From Microbacterium pumilum (GTDB lineage Bacteria > Actinomycetota > Actinomycetes > Actinomycetales > Microbacteriaceae): 64,000 bases of DNA. The position numbers and the translations under genes were made by a program. Positions 1 to 8,292 of the stretch are shown here, one piece after another. Position 1 is the first letter of the stretch; each line of letters opens with the position of its first letter. The notes under the pieces are model-generated. The model ran no database searches. It was not told where the DNA came from and worked only from the letters and a program-made list of their open reading frames with translations. The stretch covers positions 4,340,001-4,404,000 of the forward strand of contig NZ_BAAAOH010000001.1 of NCBI RefSeq assembly GCF_039530225.1, written 5' to 3'.

Positions 1-56
1 GATCGCTCAATCGGTCGGTCATTCCTTTTGTCGGAGGTTGCGTCGACAATGGCGTC

Positions 57-635
57 ATGACGGAGCACGTGATCAAACCCTTGACGCTCGACACTTATCC
101 CGCGTGGCTTGCGCTGGCCGAGAAGCACAACGGGGTGTGGGGCGGTTGTTACTGCCACTATTTCCACGATGACACCGAGACGACCAAGAAGGCGGATGTG
201 GGTGGTCCCACGTTCAAGAGACGGATGATCGAGGAGGGCATCGCGCACGCGGCGCTCGTCTTCGACGGCGACCAGGCGATCGCCTGGTGCGAGTACGGCA
301 GTCCCGCCGAGCTGCCACGTATCTACCATCGCAAGGAGTACGACGCCGGGGAGTCCAATCCCGCACCCTGGCGCATCACCTGCTTCTTCGTCGATCGCGA
401 CCATCGACGCAAGGGCGTCGCACTCGAGGCGCTTCATGGGGCGCTCGATCTCATCGCGCAGGCGGGCGGTGGCGAGGTGGTGTCATTTCCCAACATCGTC
501 GAACCTGGCAAGCGCGTGTCGTCTTCGTTCCTTCACAACGTCACGCCGGGCATGTTCGAGGAAGCGGGCTTCACCTTCGAGCGACGGATCGGCAAGAACA
601 AGACGGTCATGCGGAAGGTCGTATCACCCGCGTGA
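57..635 (+). CDS. GNAT-family N-acetyltransferase
   Basis: 192-residue single-domain protein. The stretch around residues 108-130 has the acetyl-CoA pyrophosphate-binding pattern of GNAT enzymes (FVDRDHRRKGVA followed by a helix), preceded by a hydrophobic strand (ITCFF). The N-terminal third is Cys/His/Trp-rich (GGCYCHYFHDD near residues 30-39), a feature of one actinobacterial GNAT subgroup. The substrate cannot be read from the sequence. The only purine-rich Shine-Dalgarno-like stretch (GGAGG near 33-37) is about 20 nt from the ATG, so the start is not fully settled, but no other in-frame start lies nearby. It stands alone; the next gene is 175 bp downstream. Confidence 0.85.
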   Translation: MTEHVIKPLTLDTYPAWLALAEKHNGVWGGCYCHYFHDDTETTKKADVGGPTFKRRMIEEGIAHAALVFDGDQAIAWCEYGSPAELPRIYHRKEYDAGESNPAPWRITCFFVDRDHRRKGVALEALHGALDLIAQAGGGEVVSFPNIVEPGKRVSSSFLHNVTPGMFEEAGFTFERRIGKNKTVMRKVVSPA

Positions 636-809
636 GCCACGAACCACGAACCACGGCCCGAGGTGCTCCGTCTATGCGGGTCCCCCGGCAGGTGTCGTCG
701 ATGGCCGCGTTGTAAGGCCGTCCACCTGAGCATCCGGCACCGACAGGGGACCTCTGCCGGGTCCTGAACGCGATGGAAGGTCGCGCGGGCGGGTTAGCCT
801 GGAGAGTGG

Positions 810-2189
810 ATGCCGGGTCCCGGCATCCTCGTACCCGTCGACTGGACAGGACCCCGCTTGTCGCGAACGATCGGCCTGGATGCACCGGGCTGGCGCACGT
901 GGACGGTCTGGACGGTCGGCCTCCTGGCCTACGTCGTCGCAATCGTCAACCGCACGTCGCTGTCGTCGGTCGGCGTCGATGCGCAGGTGAGGTTCGACGC
1001 TGATGCCTCGGCGCTGTCGATGTTCGCCGTGATCCAGCTCGCGGTATACGGCGCGATGCAGATCCCCGTGGGGCTGCTTCTCGACCGGTTCGGCGCGCGG
1101 CCGATCATCACGATCGGAATGATCCTCATGGCGGTCGGCCAGGGCGTCATGGCGTTCGCGGATGTCGTGCCCATCGGCATCCTCGCGCGTGTCCTCATCG
1201 GGGCCGGGGACGCAGCCGTGTTCCCCAGCGTCCTGCGTGTCATCGCAACATGGTTCCCCGCGCAGCGCGCGCCGGTGCTCGTGCAGCTGACGGGGATCGT
1301 CGGCCAGCTCGGACAGATCGTGGCGCTGGTCCCGCTCGCCCTGCTGCTTCACGCCACTTCGTGGAGCATCGCATTCGGCAGCCTCGCCGCACTCGCTGTG
1401 CTCTTCGCCGTGCTGACGTTCGCGGTCATCCGCAACCGACCACCTCAGCGCAAGGCCGACCCCGTGGACTTGTCTGTCAACACCGACACCGGCGCGATCA
1501 TGGTCGTCAGGTCGTCCGCCGATCTGCGCGAAGGATTTCGCGCGTCGTGGAGCCACCCGGCGACGCGCCTCGGCTTCTGGTCGCACTTCACGACGCCCTT
1601 CGCGGGCACGGCATTCATGCTGCTGTGGGGGTTTCCGTTCCTCACCTCAGGTGAGGGCCTCACGCCCGCCACCGCATCGCTCGTCATGACCTCGCTCGTC
1701 GTCTTCGGAATCCTCAGTGGCCCGGTCATCGGCGCCCTCTCCAGTCGACATCCGACCAGACGATCGCGCTGGCTCGTGCTGCCGACCGTCGCATTCCAGG
1801 CGATCTCGTGGCTCGCCGTCATCCTCTGGCCCGGGCCGGCGCCCGTGTGGCTGCTCGTCATCCTGATGTTCGCGCTGGCCACGGGCGGCCCCGCGTCGAT
1901 GATCGCGTTCGACCACGCGCGCACCTTCAACCCGAGTCACCGTCTCAGCACAGCGACCGGCATCGTGAACGGCGGAGGCTTCCTCGCAGCGCTGCTCGCG
2001 ATCCTCTTCATCGGCCTCGCCCTCGATCTCCAGGGCGCCGGCACGCCCGCGACCTACTCCCTCGACGCCTTTCGCATCGCATTCCTCACCCAGGTGCCGC
2101 TGTGGCTCATCGGCTCGATTGCGATCATCGTCGAGCGAAGCCGTACGGTGCGCCACATCGGCGGCGTCGACAACTTCCCGCGCAGCTGA
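810..2189 (+). CDS. MFS transporter
   Basis: 459-residue major facilitator with about 12 hydrophobic segments. The first helix begins near residue 30 (WTVGLLAYVVAIVNRTS). The A-loop motif between TM2 and TM3 reads LLDRFGARP near residues 88-96. A hydrophilic loop (about residues 208-240) splits the protein into two six-helix halves. A GGAG box sits 5 nt before the ATG. General appearance is like the nitrate/sugar-phosphate-type MFS groups of actinobacteria, but substrate is unknown. Convergent with the SRPBCC/ArsR operon, leaving 41 bp between stop codons. Confidence 0.88.
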   Translation: MPGPGILVPVDWTGPRLSRTIGLDAPGWRTWTVWTVGLLAYVVAIVNRTSLSSVGVDAQVRFDADASALSMFAVIQLAVYGAMQIPVGLLLDRFGARPIITIGMILMAVGQGVMAFADVVPIGILARVLIGAGDAAVFPSVLRVIATWFPAQRAPVLVQLTGIVGQLGQIVALVPLALLLHATSWSIAFGSLAALAVLFAVLTFAVIRNRPPQRKADPVDLSVNTDTGAIMVVRSSADLREGFRASWSHPATRLGFWSHFTTPFAGTAFMLLWGFPFLTSGEGLTPATASLVMTSLVVFGILSGPVIGALSSRHPTRRSRWLVLPTVAFQAISWLAVILWPGPAPVWLLVILMFALATGGPASMIAFDHARTFNPSHRLSTATGIVNGGGFLAALLAILFIGLALDLQGAGTPATYSLDAFRIAFLTQVPLWLIGSIAIIVERSRTVRHIGGVDNFPRS

Positions 2190-2230
2190 ACGCCGACGAG
2201 TCTCTCGTGGGCGAGCGCGAAGCCGATCGT

Positions 2231-2692
2231 CTACCTGTGGCGCTCGAGGTAGGCGGTGATACGGGCGAGCGCACCGTTCCAGACTTCGTCGACGAAGAAG
2301 TCGCGGATCTCGGGAATCGGGAAGCCGGTCTGCACGACGGTCATCCGGGTGCCGTCGCCTTCGACATCGAAGGTGATCTCGATGCGGGTCGTCATCGTCA
2401 TCCCGTCCGGGCTCGACCCGGTCGACTCGGTCACCAGTCGGTGTGGTCGGTCGATCTCGAGGAAGGTCTGCGTCTCACGGAAGAGGTTGTCCGGGTCTGC
2501 ACCCCAGATCGCGATCTGGGTGCCGCCGACGCGCAGGTCCACGTCGATCTCGACGATGCCGGGGCGCGCGTCGAGGATGGAGAACCAGATCTTCTGCTTC
2601 TCGGCATCCGTGTAGGCGTCGAACACCTCCTCCGGCGTAGCCGGCAGCATCCGGGAGATGCGCAGCTCGAGGGGTGTCGTCGTGTCGCTCAT
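2231..2692 (-). CDS. SRPBCC (AHSA1-type) domain protein
   Basis: 153-residue Bet v1/AHSA1-fold protein: starts ISRMLPATPEEVFDAYTD, has the family's conserved mid-domain glycine (DLRVGGTQ) and the C-terminal helix after FPIPEIRDFFVDEVW. The start at 2692 overlaps the stop of the upstream ArsR gene by 4 bp (ATGA), so the two are translationally coupled. ArsR plus AHSA1/SRPBCC pairs are a common bacterial arrangement in which the SRPBCC protein probably binds a small hydrophobic ligand. Function beyond this is inference. Confidence 0.85.
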   Translation of the reverse strand: MSDTTTPLELRISRMLPATPEEVFDAYTDAEKQKIWFSILDARPGIVEIDVDLRVGGTQIAIWGADPDNLFRETQTFLEIDRPHRLVTESTGSSPDGMTMTTRIEITFDVEGDGTRMTVVQTGFPIPEIRDFFVDEVWNGALARITAYLERHR

Positions 2693-3036
2693 CGGTCGGT
2701 TCCTTTCTGCAGGGTGAAGAACGCGTCGAGACCGTCCAGACGCCGCTCCCAGAGACGCTGGTAGTAGCTGATCCACGTCATCGCGCCGTCCAATCGCTCG
2801 CCGCCGAGCCGACATTGCCGTGTGCGGCCGATCTTCTCGGTCGTCACCAGCCCGGCGACCTCCAGCACATGGATGTGCTTGGCCATGCCCGTCACCGTCA
2901 TCCCCGCGGCGCTTGCGAGTGCGGAAATCGGCAGAGGTCCGTCTCCGAGTCGCTGGAGGACGTCGCGGCGATTGCTGTCCGCGAGTGCAGCGAATGCTCT
3001 ATCGAGATCGGCTTGTTGAACCATGCGGTTCAGCAT
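2689..3036 (-). CDS. ArsR-family winged-helix transcriptional regulator
   Basis: 115 residues; typical small ArsR/SmtB fold: helix FAALADSNRRDVLQRL, then LPISALASAAGMTVTGMAKHIHVLE as helix-turn-helix, and a wing VTTEKIGRTRQC. No metal-binding Cys pair is seen in the recognition helix, so it belongs to the non-metal ArsR group usually partnered with SRPBCC proteins. Start is taken at the first Met (MLNRMV); a second ATG 4 codons later (3024) is possible. Its 5' end overlaps the 3' end of the DUF998 gene by 38 bp, so the three genes form one minus-strand operon. It is the natural candidate to bind the two palindromes upstream of the operon. Confidence 0.88.
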   Translation of the reverse strand: MLNRMVQQADLDRAFAALADSNRRDVLQRLGDGPLPISALASAAGMTVTGMAKHIHVLEVAGLVTTEKIGRTRQCRLGGERLDGAMTWISYYQRLWERRLDGLDAFFTLQKGTDR

Positions 3037-3691
3037 AGGTCACAGCCGGCATCGAATCTTGCGTGGGGCCGCTGACCCGCCCGAGCAGCGTTCCGAGGGC
3101 GACAGCCGAGATCAGTCCCATTTCGATCACTGAGGAGATGAAGAGTCTGATCGCGAGCGTCTCGAGGTCGCCCAACGCGGGCACGAGCATCGCTGCCACG
3201 ACGGCGGCGATGCACGCGGCCGCCCACCCCCGCCGGCGATTGCGTGCGAACAGCACCGCGAGAGTGATACCCGCCGCCAGGAAAGCGAGTTGCGTGAGGA
3301 TGAAGCCCACCTCGTGCACCGCGCCGTGCCAGCTCATCACGGGCGCACCCTCCGGTGCCCCGGCCGGGAATCCTCCCCCGGCGTCGGTCACGAACAGTCC
3401 CGCGATGACGAGTCCGATGCCCATCAAGATGACGAGAATGCTGATCCATCGCGCGAGCCGCCCGCTCCCGAGCGTGCGGCTGAGCCCGATGCCGCCTCCA
3501 GAGATGAGCAGACCCACCAGGACGAAGTTGACGATCTGCGCCCATCCCCCATCACCGAGGCTCAAAAGGCTGATCGGGTGGTAGGTCGGACGGAATCCGT
3601 CGCGGTTGAAGGCCTGCACCGCCCACAGCACGACGAAGAGGGGTGTTGCGACGACGGCGCCGGTAAGCAGAGCGCGCGATGATCTGGACAT
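2999..3691 (-). CDS. DUF998-type integral membrane protein
   Basis: 230 residues, about six hydrophobic segments beginning LLTGAVVATPLFVVLWAVQ. The extracytoplasmic-like motif RPTYHPISLLSLGDGGW between TM1 and TM2 and the later MSWHGAVHEVGF are typical of DUF998 proteins, with the conserved His residues. ATG at 3691 has AGGAGG 4 nt upstream; the preceding TTG codon is not needed. It is the first gene of the DUF998-arsR-SRPBCC operon. Biochemical function of DUF998 is not established. Confidence 0.85.
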   Translation of the reverse strand: MSRSSRALLTGAVVATPLFVVLWAVQAFNRDGFRPTYHPISLLSLGDGGWAQIVNFVLVGLLISGGGIGLSRTLGSGRLARWISILVILMGIGLVIAGLFVTDAGGGFPAGAPEGAPVMSWHGAVHEVGFILTQLAFLAAGITLAVLFARNRRRGWAAACIAAVVAAMLVPALGDLETLAIRLFISSVIEMGLISAVALGTLLGRVSGPTQDSMPAVTYAEPHGSTSRSR

Positions 3692-3705
3692 CAAACCTCC
3701 TAAAG

Positions 3706-3721
3706 TGAACCAGTTAGTTCA
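3706..3721. promoter_or_regulatory. Operator-like inverted repeat (proximal)
   Basis: TGAAC-N6-GTTCA palindrome lying just upstream of the ribosome binding site of the DUF998-arsR-SRPBCC operon. With the second copy 27 bp farther upstream it forms a tandem pair, as expected for a cooperatively bound dimeric repressor. The binder is inferred (the operon's ArsR protein). Confidence 0.55.
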
Positions 3722-3732
3722 TCTTTGCATAC

Positions 3733-3748
3733 TGAACCGAGCAGTTCA
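3733..3748. promoter_or_regulatory. Operator-like inverted repeat (distal), overlapping promoter
   Basis: Second TGAAC-N6-GTTCA palindrome. Its outer half on the minus strand, TTGAAC (3749-3744), could serve as a -35 element, with AAAGAT 17 bp downstream as a weak -10, so a bound repressor would block RNA polymerase. Promoter assignment is inference. Confidence 0.5.
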
Positions 3749-3888
3749 ATGACCGGCTTCGTCATCGCCTCACTCGGCTTGTTCAGCGAGCGGTCCCCCG
3801 CCGCACGCTCAATCGACATCTACACGCTCGACGGCGAGCTCGGCTGGTGAGCCCCACGAGAAGCGATGGCAGTTGACAGACTGGAGCG

Positions 3889-4206
3889 GTGCCGGATGAC
3901 TTCGAGCCCGCCTCGACATTCTTGAGGGCGGATCTTGCGCCACGTCAAGGGACATGGTGGGTGAAGGCCATCCGCTCAGCGGCGACCATCCTCACCGGTC
4001 TCTTGACCAACGATCTCGAGGCGGGGCCGTCAGCGCTGGATCTCGTCGTCACGCGGCTGGACACGGGCAACGCCATCCTTCGAGTCACGGCGGGGACGGT
4101 AAGCGAGGCGGACCATCTTCTTCGACGCGTGCGCCGGGACCTGGATGTCATGAATGTCGAACTGTTCATTCGCGAGTGGGGCACTGGTCAGCCAGGCCAA
4201 GCCTGA
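3889..4206 (+). CDS. Hypothetical protein, 105 aa
   Basis: Not recognised. GTG start; strong G/C bias at third codon positions supports coding. The chain is soluble-looking with alternating strands and helices: WWVKAIRSAATILTGLL, then LDLVVTRLDTGNAILRV, SEADHLLRRVRRDLDVM and a final strand VELFIREWG. The GGAG before the start is only 2 nt away, so the exact start is uncertain. It is followed by a divergently unrelated split-barrel gene on the same strand. Confidence 0.6.
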   Translation: MPDDFEPASTFLRADLAPRQGTWWVKAIRSAATILTGLLTNDLEAGPSALDLVVTRLDTGNAILRVTAGTVSEADHLLRRVRRDLDVMNVELFIREWGTGQPGQA

Positions 4207-4319
4207 CCGGGTGACACGAGGGTCCTGCCCCACGCACTACCCGGAATCGCCGCGGTCGGCGCCGACTGATGCCGTTGGAGCCGATTCGGGTCCGGCCGCG
4301 TGGAGGGCAGGATGGAGAC

Positions 4320-4712
4320 ATGGCATCGATCGACTCCCTGACCGAGGATGGCCGCCGATTCGTTTCGGACTACCACCTCGCGACTCTTTCGACGATCGGG
4401 CACACCGGCGGCATCCATGTCGTCGCGGTCGGCTACACGATCGATGAGGGTATCGTGCGCATCATCACGAGCGACGGCAGCCAGAAGGTGCGCAACATCG
4501 AGCGCGATGCACGTGCGACGGTGGCGCAGGTGTCAGGCCCGCAGTGGCTCAGCATCGCGGGCTCGGCTGTCATCGAACGGGACGTGGATGCGGTGGCCCA
4601 CGCGGTAGCGCTCTACGCGCGCCGCTATCGGCAGCCCCGCGTGAATCCGCGGCGTGTTGTCATTCGACTCGTACCTGATCGCGTCCTGGGTTCCGCGGGA
4701 CTGTTTGCATGA
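4320..4712 (+). CDS. Split-barrel FMN/F420-binding (PPOX-like) protein
   Basis: 130 residues of the pyridoxamine-5'-phosphate-oxidase-like split barrel. Visible pattern: LATLSTIGHTGGIHVVAVGYT as first strands, then a TSDGSQKVRNIERD segment (cofactor phosphate region) and VAQVSGPQWLSIAGSAVIE. Actinobacterial members of this size often bind F420 or FMN and reduce or detoxify small molecules; the precise cofactor is not readable here. ATG at 4320 has GGAG 2-3 nt upstream; a longer frame from 4269 lacks a good ribosome site. Its stop is 95 bp from the stop of the kinase-cyclase of the RiPP operon (convergent), so a role as a tailoring reductase there is only a possibility. Confidence 0.8.
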   Translation: MASIDSLTEDGRRFVSDYHLATLSTIGHTGGIHVVAVGYTIDEGIVRIITSDGSQKVRNIERDARATVAQVSGPQWLSIAGSAVIERDVDAVAHAVALYARRYRQPRVNPRRVVIRLVPDRVLGSAGLFA

Positions 4713-4807
4713 CGCCGCGCCCGGGCCCCTGAACCGCTGCGGACGTCCCGTCCGGTCTGGCGGCTGATCGCACCGAACGATCGCCGACCCGATCCGACTC
4801 ATCGGGA

Positions 4808-7156
4808 CTAGATCGCTCGCCGCTCGAAGAGAGGGAAGGCCGCTCGGTCTGCATCGCTGACCGTCGACAGGAGGACGGCCGCGCCGAGCGTGCCCTGGAA
4901 CAAGCTCGCGGTGGTCGCGGTCTGGCGGGAACAGAGCTCCCAGGATGCATCGGCCAGGCTTCGTGCCCGGTCGGTCCACTTCGAGTCCCCGACATGTCGT
5001 TGGAGGTTGAGCAGCGCATATGCACGACCTACGGCGCCGCAGCAGAGGGTCCCTCTGCTGGATTCGTCCTCCCATGCGGTCACCGCAGCCCGCGTCGCCA
5101 GTTCGAGATACTGACTGTCGTCGAACACGCGATAGGCGGCTGTGAAGAGATGCACCATGCCTGCTGATCCGTGGCACCAGCTCTCCATAAAGGATGGAAG
5201 GGGATTCGAAGTCACTCGCATCGGCCAGCGAAGGCCGTTGCCGTGCTCTCGCCCCAAGGCCGCTATCTCGGCGACCATGCTCTGGAGCCACGCCGGCGGC
5301 TCGTCACCGGAGACGTCGCACCACAGGACGAGTGCGTATGCGGTGCCCGCGATACCGTGCGCGATTCCGAGGTAATCGCCTTCGATGGCGGTGTGGGGTT
5401 GGCGGATGCGGCTGACTTCTGCACGTGCGACGTCCGCGAGCCGATCGGTGATGCTCTCCTGGTTGGTGTCTCGCACCGAGGGCACCAAGTCATCGATCAG
5501 CAGAGCGAGGGAAGCGACGAGACCCGGACGACCCAACGTGAAGTCGTGATTGATGTCGCCGGAATCCCAAGCGGTCAGGCCATCGACCGCACGAGCCAGG
5601 GCGGCGTCATCGCTCATCGCGGATGCTACTCGGGCCCGTATGACATCGATGCCCGCGGGGCCGAAGAAGACGGAGCTTTCGGGAATGCTCTCCCGCTCGA
5701 GGCCAGGCAGCTCACTGCTGAAGGCACGCGCTTGGGTCGCGGTCCGGACAGCTCGGCACATCCACGCGTCGGAGAGTTCGAGCGCCCGGGGGTCGTTCCC
5801 CAGTACCGCGATCTCGTTGAGCGCCGCCGCAACACCGGCTGATCCGTGGGTGATGGACGCGTGCGGATACGGCGGCCTCAACTCGAAGCCATTGACGTCT
5901 TCGAATTGTGTCAGGAAGGCTCGCGCCGATGCTTCGTGCACGAGCGCGTGTGGGTGGGGGGAAATCAGGGGGATCGTCGCTCGACGCATGTCGTCAGCCA
6001 TTGCGGCGATCGTCGGATACCGAGCGGACGCGTTCTTGGCGAGCCCGCGGAACAGGATTGCCTCGAGCTCGCGGGAGTGCGTGATTCCGCGACGCGCAAG
6101 GGGCAGGGGTAGATCCTCAGCGATCTGCCGGAGCATCTCGTCGGGAACTGCGGAGAAGTCGAGGTAGGCGCGCCCGGTGAGGACGAGATACAGCATCGCG
6201 CTCAGTGCGTATTGATCGCTGGCGTATGTGGGCGACGGCAGTGCACGACCGTCGAGCGACGCGAGCGCGTACTCAGGCTCGAGGTACTCGAGGGCGGCTT
6301 TGCGCGCCTGCGTCGCCGAGTCGCCAGAGCCGTCCCGAACGGACTGGCCGAAGTCGATGAGACGCGGTGTGCCGAGATCATCCACCAAGACATTGCGCGG
6401 ATGGATGTCGGCATGGACCACTCCCGCGTCGTGCAGCTCTGCGTACAGCTCGACGACCCGCTGACAGAGGCTCATCAGTGCGATGCGAGCCGCCCGCCCG
6501 CCGGCGATCCGGAGGTGGCTCGCGTAGTGGTCGAGCGGCACACCGCGAAGCCACGTCATCAGGAGACACTCCCGGCCCAGCACGGGGTCGTCTGAAACCA
6601 GCCGCGGGCTGACCGCGCCATCCAATCGGCGCAGCACCGCCGCCTCGTTCGCGAACTGCGCAACCGCGCTCTTCGACGCGCCGGAGCGAAGGATCTTCAG
6701 CGCGAGTGGCTGCCCTGCAGCGTCGCGGACCTGGTAGAGCTCGGAGTCCTCGACGGCTTGCATGCACTCGATGACGGCGCAGCCGGCGACACGACTGCCG
6801 ATTGCGAGGGTGGGGATGATCTCGTTGGAACCGGGTGAGCTGTCGCTCGCGAGCCATCCCGATGTCAGAAATGGCTTCAACGCGGAGAATGCATCCGGCA
6901 GAATCTCCTCGGGGTCGACCGCGTGCTCGGAAGAAAACGATGACAACGCCTCTGCGAATGTCTGCGGTGTTCGGAACTTCGAAAGCAGATCGGCGACTTC
7001 GGCCGTGACGACGCGCGACTGAGTGCGAGAGCGCGGTCGGGTCACGATGAAGTCGGTGGGGCCGCAGCCGCAGCGGACCCGGGTTTCTTCATCGACCTGA
7101 TCGCCCGACATCACCAGAACGTCGGCGGGCAGGATGAGTCTGTCGGTCACTCTCAT
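4808..7156 (-). CDS. Lanthipeptide synthetase-like Ser/Thr kinase-LanC cyclase fusion
   Basis: 782 residues in three parts. Residues 1-115: a small helical/winged domain that resembles a peptide-recognition element by position only. Residues 120-395: protein kinase with Lys153 (LALKIL), catalytic loop HADIHPRNV (Asp250, Asn255) and IDFG (Asp268); the glycine loop is degenerate. Residues 430-775: LanC-like alpha-toroid with THGSAG, AHGIAG (His600), WCHG (Cys661) and LCCG (Cys705/706), giving three Cys as likely zinc ligands, as in CCG-type LanM enzymes. Unlike class III/IV LanKC/LanL it has no N-terminal lyase domain; that role is probably filled by the HopA1-like protein encoded 13 bp upstream. 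GAGAGG lies 9 nt before the ATG. Expected role: phosphorylate Ser/Thr of the precursor and close thioether rings. Confidence 0.85.
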   Translation of the reverse strand: MRVTDRLILPADVLVMSGDQVDEETRVRCGCGPTDFIVTRPRSRTQSRVVTAEVADLLSKFRTPQTFAEALSSFSSEHAVDPEEILPDAFSALKPFLTSGWLASDSSPGSNEIIPTLAIGSRVAGCAVIECMQAVEDSELYQVRDAAGQPLALKILRSGASKSAVAQFANEAAVLRRLDGAVSPRLVSDDPVLGRECLLMTWLRGVPLDHYASHLRIAGGRAARIALMSLCQRVVELYAELHDAGVVHADIHPRNVLVDDLGTPRLIDFGQSVRDGSGDSATQARKAALEYLEPEYALASLDGRALPSPTYASDQYALSAMLYLVLTGRAYLDFSAVPDEMLRQIAEDLPLPLARRGITHSRELEAILFRGLAKNASARYPTIAAMADDMRRATIPLISPHPHALVHEASARAFLTQFEDVNGFELRPPYPHASITHGSAGVAAALNEIAVLGNDPRALELSDAWMCRAVRTATQARAFSSELPGLERESIPESSVFFGPAGIDVIRARVASAMSDDAALARAVDGLTAWDSGDINHDFTLGRPGLVASLALLIDDLVPSVRDTNQESITDRLADVARAEVSRIRQPHTAIEGDYLGIAHGIAGTAYALVLWCDVSGDEPPAWLQSMVAEIAALGREHGNGLRWPMRVTSNPLPSFMESWCHGSAGMVHLFTAAYRVFDDSQYLELATRAAVTAWEDESSRGTLCCGAVGRAYALLNLQRHVGDSKWTDRARSLADASWELCSRQTATTASLFQGTLGAAVLLSTVSDADRAAFPLFERRAI

Positions 7157-7169
7157 CGACGCAGACCTC

Positions 7170-8282
7170 TCATTGCGAGTCCACCGGCGCCCATTCGGCG
7201 GTGTCGACGCCTGCCGCGGCTATCCGGGTCAACGCGAAACGGATCGGATCAGCATCGGCGGGTGTCTCGACGATGGCGCTCGCGAGGCGATTACACAGCC
7301 AGATGCGCCAACTTCGGTCGGGATATACGCCGGCCTCCTTCACGTCGGCGGGCGGGTCGAACCCCCAGGACAGCAGGCCATTCTCATCGAGGGCTCCGCT
7401 GAAGGGCACTCCTTGCGGCCTCGCACCGTCGATCTCGGGAAGCAGCGCGGCTGCATACTCCGCGAGATCGCCTTGCCGCTTGAAATACACGACGATCTTG
7501 TCGGGTCGCAACAGGCTGCCCGCGTTGAGACCGATCTTCAGAGCGTGCGCGGGCGCCGATGCGACGCTCCGTGCGACCGCACCGAAGGCACCACCTACGT
7601 CAGCGGGATGAGCACTGACGTAGAGCTTGAAGTCGCCGCTGGCGTCCGCGCCCGTCCGGTCTTGTCTGCGCCAGTGAGCCCATGCTCCGTCTGCGGTCTC
7701 GCCATATACGAACGTGCCCGCCAGTACATCGACGCTCCGGCCCAGCGAGCGCAGAACGGCCCGTCGGTCCGGCCAATTGGCGAGCCATCGCTTGGAACGG
7801 GGAATGCGATTGAAGAAGTAGAGCCGGGCAGCGAGCTCGTGCTTCTGCACCAATCCGAGTCGCTGCACGTGTCGGAGCGCCTGCATCGACAGTCTTCCGG
7901 TCGGAGTCTCCTCGCCTGTCGGGGGGAAGGGAAGACCGAGCGCCTCCATCGCGTACGCACCGGTCACGAATCCTCGGTCGATCTCGACCTCGACAATCCC
8001 CTCCAACACGAGAAGGGCGAGCAAGCGCAGCTCGTCTGGCGAGGATTCGCGGCGCGGCCGCCACTCGGGTTGCAACCCCAGTTCTTCGATCATCGATCGT
8101 GCGCGATCATTCACGACCTTCAGATCTCCGTTGTCGGAGTCGAGAAGCGCGGTGTAGGACGACCTTCCAAGCGCGGTCCGTTGGTCGGCCGGGATCTCAC
8201 GCTCCGCGTCACCCACCTGCGCGATCGACTGGCCGGGCCGAATCCTGAAACGCCTCCTCGATGCCTCCGCGCTGATCGTCAC
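7170..8282 (-). CDS. HopA1-like protein, probable RiPP phospho-Ser/Thr lyase
   Basis: About 370 residues. The core KIGLNAGSLLRPDKIVVYFK, followed by a glycine/proline-rich segment (RPQGVPFSGALDENGLLSWG) and a C-terminal RSWRIWLCNRLASAI helix, matches my memory of the type III effector HopA1 family, whose members act as lyases in class V lanthipeptide pathways (lexapeptide LxmY type). The start is uncertain: the open frame reaches 8429 but that part is coded in another frame by the precursor-like gene, so GTG 8282 (11 bp after that gene's stop) is proposed; no strong ribosome site is seen there. Middle gene of the RiPP operon. Family assignment is from pattern recognition, not a search. Confidence 0.7.
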   Translation of the reverse strand: MTISAEASRRRFRIRPGQSIAQVGDAEREIPADQRTALGRSSYTALLDSDNGDLKVVNDRARSMIEELGLQPEWRPRRESSPDELRLLALLVLEGIVEVEIDRGFVTGAYAMEALGLPFPPTGEETPTGRLSMQALRHVQRLGLVQKHELAARLYFFNRIPRSKRWLANWPDRRAVLRSLGRSVDVLAGTFVYGETADGAWAHWRRQDRTGADASGDFKLYVSAHPADVGGAFGAVARSVASAPAHALKIGLNAGSLLRPDKIVVYFKRQGDLAEYAAALLPEIDGARPQGVPFSGALDENGLLSWGFDPPADVKEAGVYPDRSWRIWLCNRLASAIVETPADADPIRFALTRIAAAGVDTAEWAPVDSQ

Positions 8283-8292
8283 TCGCGGGCGA

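Noticed and set aside
3749..3850. 33-codon ORF after the distal operator
   Set aside because: Plausible codons but no ribosome site and no family; overlaps operator region, treated as chance.
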